From the NCBI GenBank assembly GCA_964530525.1, contig CAZHBH010000028.1:1-28279 (forward strand): a DNA stretch of 28,279 bases, given 5' to 3'. Origin of the DNA: CAYNQN01 sp964530525. Lineage in GTDB: Bacteria > Actinomycetota > Acidimicrobiia > Acidimicrobiales > Acidimicrobilacustridaceae. Made by a program: the position numbers and the translations under genes. Below the pieces are notes generated by a model. That model searched no databases. It had not been told where the DNA came from and saw only the letters and a program-made list of their open reading frames with translations. This document shows positions 13,957 through 21,834 of this stretch, in pieces; positions within the stretch are counted from its first letter, which is position 1, and the number at the start of each line of letters is the position of its first letter.

Positions 13957-15591
13957 CTATGCGGTCTCCACCAGGCGTCGTGCGATCACCTTGAGGCACA
14001 GGGTCTCATCGGCCCCCTCGAAGATCGACAGCACCCTCGCGTCCACGAAGTAGCGGCTCACGGCGTACTCCTCGGCGTACCCGTAGCCGCCGTGGATCTG
14101 CATGGCCTCTCGCGTCACCCACTCGGCGGCGCGGCACACGTAGGCCTTCACCATCGATGCCTCCAGCTGGCCCCCTCCGCCGGCGACGAGGCGAGCCACC
14201 CGGTAGGCAGACTGGCGGGCGGCTTGGATGACCACGGCCATGCGACCGAGCTTCGCCCTCGTCAGCTGGTAGTCGAACACGGGTGAGCCGAAGACTCGGC
14301 GGTCCACGGAGTACTGAAGGGCCGCCTCGTACGCCGCCTGCATCACTCCCACCGCCCGAGCGGCGGTCTGGAGGCGCCCGTTCTCGAAGCCGGCCATCTG
14401 GTAGTAGAAGCCCTTCCCCTCGCCCTGGTCCATCCCCACCAGGTTCTCGGCCTCCACGAACCAGTCCTCGAAGGCGATCTCGTAGGAGTGCATGCCCCTG
14501 TACCCGATGGTGTCGATGGGCCTTCCCTCCATGCGTCCGCGGGCACGCCCGCCCGTCCGCCCGTCGCCCTCGGATCCGCCGGATGCCTCTGGCTGCAGCA
14601 CCACGAAGCCCTCGCTGTCGGTGACCGGCTTGGGTACGACGAACATCGACAGGCCGCGGTGAGCCGCGCTGCGATCGGGATCGGTGCGGGCCAGCAGCAT
14701 GAGCACGTCGGCCCTGGCCCCGAAGGTGCACCACGTCTTGGTGCCGTTGATCAGCCACCCGCCTTCGGTTGGCGTGGCGGTGACCGAGATCCCCGCGACG
14801 TCCGATCCGTAGTCGGGCTCGGTGACGGCCACGGCTGCCATCACCTCCGCTGTGGCCAGCCTGGGCAGCCAGCGTTGCTTCTGGTCCTCCGTCCCCCCGG
14901 CCAGCAGGGCACGGGTGAGGATCTCGGGCCGGGTGATGAGGGACCCACCTGCCCCCAGCGATGCTCTCGAGAGCTCCTCGGTGGCCACCACCATCCCGAG
15001 GTACTCGGCTTCGCCTCCGGCCGAGAACCCCCCGTACTCCTCGGGAACCGACAGGCCGAAGCCGCCCATCTCGGCCAAGCCATCCACGATCTCCGCCGGG
15101 ATGTCGGCGTTTCGTCGGTGGATGTGCTCGGCAACGGGCGCTATGCGATCCTCGGCGAAGCGCCGGAAGGCGTCGGCCACCAGCTCGAAGTCGGCCTCCA
15201 GGTGCCTCGGTCCCGGGGAGTCGGCCAGCGCGGCGAGGGCCTGCGGAGCCCGGTGCGAGGCTACGAACGCGCGGACGGGGTCCAGCACCGAGGGCTCGAC
15301 CCCCCATTCGTGCTCTCGACCGAAGAGCTTCGCTGCAAGCTCGGCGACGGAGTCGGCCATGAAGGCGCACGCCAACCTCGCCTCGAGCTCGCCTCGGGCT
15401 CCATAGGCGATCATCGCCTCCCCGGCCTCCACGGCCGCGGCGGCATGCGCCAGGTCGTACGCCAGGACCTGGTGCTCGTCGAGCCCGCCCGGCGCCGAAG
15501 CCAACCTCGCGGCGGCTCGGGCGACGACGTCGCGGGCGATCTCGAGGGCGGTGCCGGCGCCGGGCAGGTCTGGTGTTGGGGCCTCGGTCAT
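13957..15591 (-). CDS. mcd: (2S)-methylsuccinyl-CoA dehydrogenase-like acyl-CoA dehydrogenase
   Basis: This is a 544-residue flavoprotein, about 150 residues longer than ordinary acyl-CoA dehydrogenases. The N-terminal extension (1–130), with DEHQVLAYDLAHAAAAVEAG, resembles that of Mcd, which oxidises (2S)-methylsuccinyl-CoA to mesaconyl-CoA in the ethylmalonyl-CoA pathway. The core follows: FRRFAEDRIAPVAEHIHRRN, GGFGLSVPEEYGGFS, AVTEPDYGSDVAGI (FAD/substrate), INGTKTWCTFGARADV, GYRGMHSYEIAFEDW, MQIHGGYGYAEEY. The catalytic base is Glu525 in FEGADET. A low-complexity Gly/Arg/Glu insertion lies at about 336–357. The start ATG at 15591 has TAGCCT (15598–15603) six bases upstream. A MaoC hydratase gene 2.6 kb away fits the next step, but other pathway genes are not in the window, so the exact substrate remains inferred. 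Confidence 0.85.
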   Translation of the reverse strand: MTEAPTPDLPGAGTALEIARDVVARAAARLASAPGGLDEHQVLAYDLAHAAAAVEAGEAMIAYGARGELEARLACAFMADSVAELAAKLFGREHEWGVEPSVLDPVRAFVASHRAPQALAALADSPGPRHLEADFELVADAFRRFAEDRIAPVAEHIHRRNADIPAEIVDGLAEMGGFGLSVPEEYGGFSAGGEAEYLGMVVATEELSRASLGAGGSLITRPEILTRALLAGGTEDQKQRWLPRLATAEVMAAVAVTEPDYGSDVAGISVTATPTEGGWLINGTKTWCTFGARADVLMLLARTDPDRSAAHRGLSMFVVPKPVTDSEGFVVLQPEASGGSEGDGRTGGRARGRMEGRPIDTIGYRGMHSYEIAFEDWFVEAENLVGMDQGEGKGFYYQMAGFENGRLQTAARAVGVMQAAYEAALQYSVDRRVFGSPVFDYQLTRAKLGRMAVVIQAARQSAYRVARLVAGGGGQLEASMVKAYVCRAAEWVTREAMQIHGGYGYAEEYAVSRYFVDARVLSIFEGADETLCLKVIARRLVETA

Positions 15592-15597
15592 CCCGGG

Positions 15598-15603
15598 AGG
15601 CTA
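15598..15603 (-). promoter_or_regulatory. -10 hexamer of the mcd-like gene
   Basis: TAGCCT on the minus strand ends six bases before the ATG; leaderless geometry. Confidence 0.45.
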
Positions 15604-15692
15604 CGTCTGCCGGGCAGGACGCCTCGAACCAGGAGCCGTCCCTGCGGCCAGGTGGTCGCCGCCGACGCCGGTCGTTGGCTCAACCGGGGAGC

Positions 15693-17975
15693 TCAACCTG
15701 GGAAGAGATCGCGAGCATCCGCCGTCGATAGGGGATCGGAGGGCACGAAGGCCTTCAGGCGCCGGCGCTGGATGGGATCCTCCAGCCAGCGGACGAGCTG
15801 GTCCGAGCTCACGGGCTCGCTGAGGAAGAAGCCCTGCGCCCGGTCGCAGCCCAGCTCCGTGAGCAACTTCAACGTCTCGCCGTCCTCCACCCCCTCAGCG
15901 ACCACCGACAGCCCGAGTCGGTGGCTGAGGTCGATCGTCGACCGGACGATGGCGAGGTCGCTCTCGTCGCGGGCCATGTTGCCCACGAAGGAGCGATCGA
16001 TCTTGAGCTGGTCGATGGGAAGGTTCTTCAGGTACGCCAGCGACGAGTAACCGGTGCCGAAGTCGTCGATGATGACCTCCACGCCCAGTGCCCTCAGCTT
16101 CCCCAGGACCTCCATGGCCAGGTTGGGGTCCTCCATCACCTGGCTCTCCGTGAGCTCCAGCTGCATGCGGCTGGGGTGCATCTCCTGGCTCCGCAGGAGC
16201 TCCTCGAGCCATCGGACGAGATCGGGCTCGTAGAGGTTCCGCACCGAGAGGTTCACTGATACCGAGAGGTCGACGCCGGCTTTGTGCCAGGCCACCATCT
16301 GGACCACAGCGCTCTCCAGCACCCAGCGGGTGAGAGCGCCGATCGCGCCCGACAGCTCGGCGAGCTCGATGAACTGGGTCGGGAACATGAGGCCCAGCTC
16401 GGGGTGGGCCCAGCGAACCAGGGCCTCCGAGCCCGTCACCTTGCCGGTGCGCAGGTCGATCATGGGCTGGTAGTGCAACCTCAGACGTCCGTCGTCGATC
16501 GCACGCCGCAGCTCGCCCAGCAGCGTGAGGCGCCGGACGCTCGACTGGTCGTGCTCGGGCGAGTACACGGCGATGCCCTCGCCAGCCCGCTTGGCGGTGT
16601 ACATCGCCACGTCCGCTCTCTGAACGAGCGTCTCCGCGTCGGAGGCGTGCGTGGGGTGCAGGGCGATCCCGATGCTCGCCTTGGTCTGCAGCGGCACCCT
16701 CCCCAACTGGAAGGGCTGCTCCAGTGCGGTTCGGATGCGCTTCGCCACGGCGATGGCAGCGCGTGCGGCGTCCTCGCGCACCATGAGCACGGCGAACTCG
16801 TCGCCCCCGAGGCGGGCGATCAGGTCGACGTCGTGGAGCACCCGCTGGAGCCGGCGGCTCATCTCCACGAGGAGCTGGTCGCCGTGGTGGTGGCCGAGAG
16901 CGTCGTTGACCTCCTTGAACTGGTCGAGGTCCATCACCAGCAGGGCGATGGGGATGCGGTCGCCCTGCGAGCGTGAGAGCGCCTGGCGCAGGTGATCGTT
17001 GAGCATCGTGCGGTTCGGGAGCCCGGTGAGGCCGTCGTGGAGGGCTTGGTGCTGGAGCACCTCCACTGCCATGACGCGCTCGGTGACGTCGAGGGCCACC
17101 CCGCGCACGGCTTCGGTGCGGCCCTCCGAATCGGTCTCGACGCTCATGTGGTCACGCACGTGCAGCACGCGCCCGTCGGCCGCCACCACGCGGTACTCGA
17201 TCTCGAGGTTGCGCCCCTCGGCTATGGCGGTGCGGTAGGCGGTGCCGGCCCAGCTCTTGTCGTCCGGGTGAACGAGGCGACCCCAGAACCCGGGTTCCCG
17301 CCAGGCGGAGCGTGGGTAGCCGAGCGACTTCTCGCCCATCTCGTTGACGTAGAGGGTCGACGGCTCTCGGGTGAGCTGCTCCCAAACGATCGCGTCGATG
17401 CCCCCCACGAGCTCCGTGTACCGGTTGCGTACGGTCCTCTCCACCTCCGACACCGAGCCGCCGGCGATGATGATGAAGGTGGAGGCGAGCAGGTACACGA
17501 GGTAGGGGATCAGCTCGTCTGTCGTACCGAACAGGAGCAGGGCGATGCCGACCCCGACAGCGCCAAGTGCCGCTGCCTGTCCAGCTACGCGCCGTCCCAG
17601 GGATATGGCGCTGATCGCGTTGAGGCCGGCCATGACGAGCAGCACAGCCTCTGCCTCGCTGGGGACGAGGAACACGATGCCCACGGTGAGGACCTGGTCG
17701 GTGTAGGCCATCGCGAGTGGGAGCACGCCGGTGCGTCGCATGAATAGGTCGTACGTTGCGTTGTACGTGCCAGCGATCGCGACGATGGCCAACACAAGCC
17801 ACAGGCGATTTGCTCCAGTACCCGGCAGAACTGCTGCCAGGACCGCTCCGCCGAGCACTACGGCATAGCGGGCAGTCATGGTCATTCGCCACAGGGCTCG
17901 TTGACGTTCGCCTGCCTCTAGAACTGAGCTGGCCGATATCCAGCCCGCATTGCGTCTCGCCCCTGGGCGCTTCAT
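15693..17975 (-). CDS. Membrane PAS–GGDEF–EAL cyclic-di-GMP protein
   Basis: This is a 760-residue signalling protein. About six membrane helices occupy 37–172. A PAS_3-type sensor domain follows (about 185–300; FWGRLVHPDDKSW, then the PAC end GVALDVTERVMA). The diguanylate cyclase domain spans about 310–475 with intact GGDEF at 390–394. The phosphodiesterase domain spans about 485–745 with EALVRW (517–522), ELTESQV, DDFGTGYSSL, KIDRSFV and VAEGVED all present. Both catalytic sites look active. The inhibitory I-site RxxD upstream of GGDEF is HDVD (381–384), so product inhibition at that site is unlikely. The ATG at 17975 is used; ATG codons 30 and 32 residues in are alternatives. The upstream region carries unusual inverted repeats. 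Confidence 0.93.
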   Translation of the reverse strand: MKRPGARRNAGWISASSVLEAGERQRALWRMTMTARYAVVLGGAVLAAVLPGTGANRLWLVLAIVAIAGTYNATYDLFMRRTGVLPLAMAYTDQVLTVGIVFLVPSEAEAVLLVMAGLNAISAISLGRRVAGQAAALGAVGVGIALLLFGTTDELIPYLVYLLASTFIIIAGGSVSEVERTVRNRYTELVGGIDAIVWEQLTREPSTLYVNEMGEKSLGYPRSAWREPGFWGRLVHPDDKSWAGTAYRTAIAEGRNLEIEYRVVAADGRVLHVRDHMSVETDSEGRTEAVRGVALDVTERVMAVEVLQHQALHDGLTGLPNRTMLNDHLRQALSRSQGDRIPIALLVMDLDQFKEVNDALGHHHGDQLLVEMSRRLQRVLHDVDLIARLGGDEFAVLMVREDAARAAIAVAKRIRTALEQPFQLGRVPLQTKASIGIALHPTHASDAETLVQRADVAMYTAKRAGEGIAVYSPEHDQSSVRRLTLLGELRRAIDDGRLRLHYQPMIDLRTGKVTGSEALVRWAHPELGLMFPTQFIELAELSGAIGALTRWVLESAVVQMVAWHKAGVDLSVSVNLSVRNLYEPDLVRWLEELLRSQEMHPSRMQLELTESQVMEDPNLAMEVLGKLRALGVEVIIDDFGTGYSSLAYLKNLPIDQLKIDRSFVGNMARDESDLAIVRSTIDLSHRLGLSVVAEGVEDGETLKLLTELGCDRAQGFFLSEPVSSDQLVRWLEDPIQRRRLKAFVPSDPLSTADARDLFPG

Positions 17976-17993
17976 GGGCGTCGTCCCCCGAGA

Positions 17994-18049
17994 TTGTCCG
18001 ATGGACCCCTAGCCAGATCCGATCTCTCGGACAAACATTATTGGGTCCA
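17994..18049. promoter_or_regulatory. Interleaved inverted repeats upstream of the GGDEF–EAL gene
   Basis: TTGTCCGA (17994–18001) is the reverse complement of TCGGACAA (18027–18034). TGGACCC (18002–18008) is the reverse complement of GGGTCCA (18043–18049). The two pairs are interleaved, not nested. A third partner, TCCGA (18018–18022), can pair with TCGGA (18027–18031) as a tight hairpin. On the minus strand this lies 19–74 bp before the start codon. It also contains TTGTCC (18029–18034), 17 bp, TAGGGG (18006–18011), a possible promoter. It could be an operator or an RNA leader. Confidence 0.5.
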
Positions 18050-18148
18050 GAGGGTCGTTGTCGCCTCAGCCCGTGATGAGCCGACTACGGGCCGTGAGGT
18101 TAGCTCACTCTGTGACGCTTGCGTGGTAGGCCCACCCTGACGATCCCT

Positions 18149-18154
18149 TACTGT
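18149..18154 (+). promoter_or_regulatory. -10 hexamer of the MaoC gene
   Basis: TACTGT ends six bases before the ATG at 18161. No Shine-Dalgarno is present, so the transcript is probably leaderless. Confidence 0.45.
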
Positions 18155-18160
18155 TGGGAC

Positions 18161-18670
18161 ATGGCAACCCACGATCGACCGTTCGGCCGCTGCTACGAGG
18201 ACTTCGAGGTCGGTGACGTCTACCGCCACTGGCCCGGCAAGACCGTCACCGAGTACGACGACCACCTCTTCTGCATGATCACGATGAACCACCACCCGCT
18301 GCACACCAACGAGCACTTCGCCGAGACCCAGACGGTCCACGGTCGGAACGTGGTGGTGGGCAACCTCGTCTACTCGCTGGTGCTCGGCATGAGCGTTCCC
18401 GACGTGAGCGGCTCCGCGGTGGCGAACCTCGAGGTCTCGGAGCTGAAGCACGCTCGCCCCACGTTCCACGGCGACACCATCTACGCCGTCACCAAGGTGC
18501 TAGATCGCACGCCCACGTCCGACGGCAAGCGGGGGATCGTCACGGTGGAGAGCAAGGGCTTCAACCAGCGCGACGAGGAGGTGTGCTCCTTCACCCGCAA
18601 GGTCATGGTCTGGACCCGCGAGCACCTCCCGGAGCGGCAGTTCCCATACCAGCAGCCCTTCGAGAGCTGA
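18161..18670 (+). CDS. MaoC-family (R)-hydratase-like protein
   Basis: This is a 169-residue single hot-dog-fold protein. The opening GRCYEDFEVGDVYRHWPGKT-type segment is the MaoC/NodN signature. The hydratase motif region reads MITMNHHPLHTNEHFA (about 44–59). The catalytic His is kept, but the usual catalytic Asp of GDxNPxH is Asn, as in a large actinobacterial MaoC subgroup. Later motifs are VANLEVSELKHARPTFHGDT and the closing VCSFTRKVMVW strand. Such proteins hydrate trans-enoyl-CoA or related C4–C5 acyl-CoAs. Closeness to the Mcd-like gene suggests mesaconyl-CoA or another branched enoyl-CoA, although the characterised mesaconyl-CoA hydratase is about twice as long. It is convergent with the alpha/beta hydrolase gene. 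Confidence 0.88.
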   Translation: MATHDRPFGRCYEDFEVGDVYRHWPGKTVTEYDDHLFCMITMNHHPLHTNEHFAETQTVHGRNVVVGNLVYSLVLGMSVPDVSGSAVANLEVSELKHARPTFHGDTIYAVTKVLDRTPTSDGKRGIVTVESKGFNQRDEEVCSFTRKVMVWTREHLPERQFPYQQPFES

Positions 18671-18713
18671 GACACCTCTCACCCCCTGCCTCCAGGTTCG
18701 CCTCGGCGGTCGG

Positions 18714-19589
18714 TCAGGCGGTGAGGAACTCGACCACCAGGCGGTTGACCACCTCGGGCTGCTCGTACTGGAGGAAGTGGCCGGCCCCCGGCACGACCTC
18801 GACGCGCGAGCCCGCCGAGGTGAGCACCTCGCCGGCGTCGGCCGCCACCTCAACTGGTATGCAGCCGTCCTGGTCGCCTTGGAGGTAGAGCGTGGGCTGG
18901 GACGGCACCGAGAGGCAGGCCGCCTCCTGTGCCTCGAGTGCGGGGTCGTGCCTGGCGGGGTCGAAGGTGCTCCGGTAGTAGTCGAGCGCAGCGGCGAGGT
19001 TCGCGGTGCCGCGCAGCGAGTCCTTCACCTTCACCAGCGCGACTGAGGGATCGAAGCCAGGTGACCAGTCGACCCACAGCCGATCGAGGAAGGCCATGTC
19101 GTCCATGGCCACCGCCGCCTCCGCGAGCGGCGACAGGAAGAAGTGCTGGTACCAGAAGCGCTTCGCCTGGTCGTACTCGAACACCCGCTCCGCCATCACC
19201 ACCAGCGGAGGCACGGCAGCCGTGACCACTCGAGCCCAACGGTGCGGCTCGAAGCTGGCGGCTCCGTAGGCGGCGATCGCTCCCCAGTCGTGGCCGACGA
19301 TCACCGCGTCGGACCCTCCACCGAGCTCCTGGTGGAGCGCGCAGGCGTCGGCCACCACCGCGCCGTACTGGTACCGGCCGTCGGCGGGCACATCGGTGGG
19401 GGCGTAGCCGCGCAGGAACGGCGCAACGGCGTGGAACCCCGCGTGGGCGAGCTCCACCAGCAGCGCCTCCCAGCCCCAGGCGCAGTCCGGGAACCCGTGC
19501 AGGCAAAGGGCCAGAGGTCCCTCGCCCGCCTCGAGGTAGGCGGTCCCCACCCCGTTCACCTCTGTTCGGCCTTCTCGAACCTGGTCCAT
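18714..19589 (-). CDS. Epoxide-hydrolase-like alpha/beta hydrolase
   Basis: This is a 291-residue soluble hydrolase. HGFPDCAWGW (31–40) is the oxyanion-hole loop. GHDWGA (99–104) carries the nucleophile Asp101, as in epoxide hydrolases and haloalkane or haloacetate dehalogenases, not the Ser of lipases. The acid is probably Asp241 (or Asp239) in QGDQDGCIP and the base His271 in GAGHFLQ. Lid tyrosines Tyr147 and Tyr204/205 (ALDYYRSTF) fit the pair that polarises the epoxide oxygen, which favours epoxide hydrolase over dehalogenase. There is no signal peptide. The ATG at 19589 follows AGGAGG (19593–19598 on the minus strand). The native substrate is unknown. It is divergent from the MBL-fold gene. 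Confidence 0.88.
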   Translation of the reverse strand: MDQVREGRTEVNGVGTAYLEAGEGPLALCLHGFPDCAWGWEALLVELAHAGFHAVAPFLRGYAPTDVPADGRYQYGAVVADACALHQELGGGSDAVIVGHDWGAIAAYGAASFEPHRWARVVTAAVPPLVVMAERVFEYDQAKRFWYQHFFLSPLAEAAVAMDDMAFLDRLWVDWSPGFDPSVALVKVKDSLRGTANLAAALDYYRSTFDPARHDPALEAQEAACLSVPSQPTLYLQGDQDGCIPVEVAADAGEVLTSAGSRVEVVPGAGHFLQYEQPEVVNRLVVEFLTA

Positions 19590-19870
19590 CCCCCTCCTCT
19601 TCCCCCGGTCCCAGCCTCGCGACCGGGATCGACAGCAGTCTGCATCGTGGCGCGCATCTTCGGCCTCCGGCCACGTCGCGCTACTCGCCCAGCGGCGTTC
19701 AGGTCGCTGGCCCGTGAGAAAGATGTCACACCGGGCGAAAGCAGGTGTCGGTCGTGGCTACTCTCGGTCTATCTAACGGAGCCGGTGCCGTCGATCGAGC
19801 ACGGCGGAGATCCGTCGGTCGTGAGCCACAACAGACGTACCTATTCGCGCAAGCCATACGGGGTCCGATC
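19590..19870. other. 281-bp divergent intergenic region
   Basis: This region lies between the epoxide-hydrolase-like gene (minus) and the MBL gene (plus). It holds the AGGAGG site for the former. Rightward -10 candidates TACTCT (19759–19764) and TATCTA (19769–19774) would give the MBL gene a leader of roughly 90 nt. I see no coding potential of the quality of the neighbours and no recognisable riboswitch. Confidence 0.4.
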
Positions 19871-20707
19871 TTGCTGAGCATCACCTTCCATGGCGTACGA
19901 GGCTCCACACCGTGCTCGTCCGAGGAGCTCCACCGCTATGGGGGGAACACGGCCTGCGTGGCCCTCGAGTCCCCGGGGCTGGAGCCGATCGTGCTGGACC
20001 TGGGCACCGGCTTTCGCTTCTTCGGCAGGACGCAACCGCACGACGACACCTTCCGCGCCCACGTGCTGGTGAGCCACCTCCACTGGGACCACGTCCAGGG
20101 CCTTCCGTTCTGCGGGCCCCTGCACTGCGAAGGCGCCCAGCTCGACGTGTACGGCCCGTCCGAGGACGGGAAGGACCTGGCAGAGGCCTTCGGCGAGTTC
20201 ATCCGGCCCCCCTTCTTCCCGGTGCGCGTGGAGGACCTCGTGGGCGAGGTGCGGTTCCACACCATCGAGGAGGGTGACATGGTGGTGGGCGATGCGAAGG
20301 TCCGCACCCGGGCCGTGCCGCACGTGGGAGTCACCTTCGGATACCGCGTCGAGCTCGACGGGGGCAGCGTCGCGTACATCAGCGACCACCAGCAGCCCCT
20401 CGACGGAGGGATGGAGATCGCCGATTCGGTGCTGGAGCTGGCCGACGGGGTGGACGTCCTCATCCACGATGCGCAGTACACACCTGCCGAGTTCGCCGAG
20501 AGGGCCCACTGGGGCCACTGCACCGTCGAGTACGCCGTGAACGTCGCCAACCGTGCCGGAGCCAAGCAGCTGGTTCTGTTCCACCACGATCCCGGCCACG
20601 ACGACGCAGCGATCGACGAGATCCTCCGTGGCGCCGAGGCCATGGGCCAAGCGGTGGGCCTGAACCAGGTCCTCGCGGCGTCCGAGGGCTTGACCCTCAC
20701 GGTCTAG
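19871..20707 (+). CDS. MBL-fold metallo-hydrolase
   Basis: This is a 278-residue metallo-beta-lactamase-fold hydrolase. The N-terminus LSITFHGVRGSTPCSSEELH followed by RYGGNTACVAL is typical of the subgroup that includes cyclic-phosphodiesterase-like and RNase Z-like proteins. The metal motif HxHxDH is SHLHWDHVQG (69–74). Further ligands lie in VPHVGVTFGY, YISDHQQP and LFHHDPGHDD. The two-metal centre therefore looks complete. The usual substrate is a phosphodiester, but none can be assigned. Domain alignment puts the start at the TTG at 19871, with GGGG at 19860–19863 as a weak ribosome site. GTGs at 19745 and 19754 in the same frame would add some 40 residues of non-domain sequence. Confidence 0.85.
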   Translation: MLSITFHGVRGSTPCSSEELHRYGGNTACVALESPGLEPIVLDLGTGFRFFGRTQPHDDTFRAHVLVSHLHWDHVQGLPFCGPLHCEGAQLDVYGPSEDGKDLAEAFGEFIRPPFFPVRVEDLVGEVRFHTIEEGDMVVGDAKVRTRAVPHVGVTFGYRVELDGGSVAYISDHQQPLDGGMEIADSVLELADGVDVLIHDAQYTPAEFAERAHWGHCTVEYAVNVANRAGAKQLVLFHHDPGHDDAAIDEILRGAEAMGQAVGLNQVLAASEGLTLTV

Positions 20708-20766
20708 CCCGCGGGCGGGAGCGCAGTCGGCGTCAGCCACGGCCCCGTTGCCGGAGGCTTTCCATC

Positions 20767-20772
20767 TAGGCT
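20767..20772 (+). promoter_or_regulatory. -10 hexamer of the flavin-reductase operon
   Basis: TAGGCT ends six bases before the GTG at 20779. It probably drives a leaderless mRNA covering the four packed downstream genes. Confidence 0.45.
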
Positions 20773-20778
20773 CTGGTC

Positions 20779-21294
20779 GTGAGCGACATCAGACAGGATC
20801 AACCAGGGTCGTCCGTTGCGACCATCGATCAGGCCAAGTTTCGACAGGTCCTGGGCCACTTCCCGACCGGGGTGACGGTCATCACCGCCATGCACGAGGG
20901 TTCGCCCGTCGGCTTCGCGGTCGGGTCGTTCGCCTCGCTCTCGCTGGAGCCTCCCCAGGTGCTGTTCTGCGCAGGGACGCAGTCTTCGAGCTGGCCCAAG
21001 ATCCAGGCTGCCGGGAAGCTCTGCGTGAACGTGCTGGCCGACGACCAGGAGGACGTGAGCCGCGTGTTCGCGAGCAAGGCCTCCGACAAGTTCGCCGAGC
21101 TCGCCTGGAGGCCCTCGGGCAACGGAGCCCCTTTCCTCGAGGGCTCGCTGGTGTCGATCGACTGCGACGTGGACGACGTCATCGAGTCGGGTGACCACTT
21201 CGTGGTGATCGCCGCCGTCACGCACCTCGACGTGCACCACGAGGGCCACCCTCTCATCTTCTACCGGGGCGGCTACGGCCGGGTGTCCCTCTAG
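20779..21294 (+). CDS. Flavin reductase-domain protein
   Basis: This is a 171-residue FMN-binding split-barrel protein of the flavin reductase family (HpaC/NtaB-like), which supplies reduced flavin to a partner oxygenase. Motifs are FRQVLGHFPTGVTVITA (about 22–38), the flavin-binding GFAVGSFASLSLEPPQVLFC (about 45–64), and KIQAAGKLCVNVLADDQEDV. The C-terminal DHFVVIAAVTHLDVHHEGHP and LIFYRGGYGRV follow. The length is normal. No monooxygenase component lies next to it, so the partner is elsewhere. It starts an apparent operon with the gamma-carbonic-anhydrase-like gene 15 bp downstream. Confidence 0.9.
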   Translation: MSDIRQDQPGSSVATIDQAKFRQVLGHFPTGVTVITAMHEGSPVGFAVGSFASLSLEPPQVLFCAGTQSSSWPKIQAAGKLCVNVLADDQEDVSRVFASKASDKFAELAWRPSGNGAPFLEGSLVSIDCDVDDVIESGDHFVVIAAVTHLDVHHEGHPLIFYRGGYGRVSL

Positions 21295-21309
21295 GCGCCG
21301 GGACGGCCG

Positions 21310-21834
21310 GTGCCGATCTACGCGCTGGGGAACCGCGTTCCCGACATCCACCCCAAGGCGTACGTGCACCCGAACGCAGTGGTGATCGGCGACGTGCACA
21401 TCGGCGCCGAGGCCTCGGTCTGGCCCGGCGCCGTGCTGAGGGGCGACGACGGGACCATCGTCGTGGGGGAGGCGACCTCGATCCAGGACGGGTCGGTGGT
21501 CCACTGCACGCCAACGCTCGAGACCTTCGTCGGGAGTCGCTGCGTGATCGGCCACATCGTGCACCTCGAGGGCTGCACCGTCGAAGACGGCTCCCTGGTG
21601 GGCAGCGGTGCCGTCGTGCTGCACAGGGTCGTGGTGCACAGCGGCGCGATGGTGGCCGCCAACGCCGTGGTGCGTGCCGGCACCGACGTACCTGCAGGTT
21701 CGATAGCGGCAGGGGTGCCGGCGACCATCCGAGAGGGAGCTGCCGCCGGCCGGAGCGGGGAGATCGAGGCGGGCGTGCTCTCCTACATCGAGCGCGCCAG
21801 GCGGTTCAGTCGCGAGCTCCGCCGGGTCGACTAG
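21310..21834 (+). CDS. Gamma-carbonic-anhydrase-like hexapeptide-repeat protein
   Basis: This is a 174-residue left-handed beta-helix protein of the gamma-CA/YrdA/PaaY group. It opens IHPKAYVHPNAVVIGDVHIG, followed by EASVWPGAVLRGDDG. Hexapeptide turns run to about residue 135, with a C-terminal helix after it. Of the three zinc-binding His positions, His65 (SVVHC) and His82 (IGHIV) are kept. The third, normally in GHGAMLHGC, is Glu87 here (HIVHLEGC), with an off-register His85. It may bind a different metal or be inactive as an anhydrase. The GTG start follows the flavin reductase stop by 15 bp. The stop TAG shares its last base with the next gene's GTG. Confidence 0.88.
   Translation: MPIYALGNRVPDIHPKAYVHPNAVVIGDVHIGAEASVWPGAVLRGDDGTIVVGEATSIQDGSVVHCTPTLETFVGSRCVIGHIVHLEGCTVEDGSLVGSGAVVLHRVVVHSGAMVAANAVVRAGTDVPAGSIAAGVPATIREGAAAGRSGEIEAGVLSYIERARRFSRELRRVD

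Noticed and set aside
17976..18160. c-di-GMP riboswitch upstream of the GGDEF–EAL gene
   Set aside because: Dyads are present, but I could not find the conserved core of the known c-di-GMP riboswitch classes on the minus strand.
19745..19870. GTG start extending the MBL hydrolase by 42 residues
   Set aside because: The extension lacks domain features and the family N-terminus begins exactly at the TTG at 19871. It remains possible.
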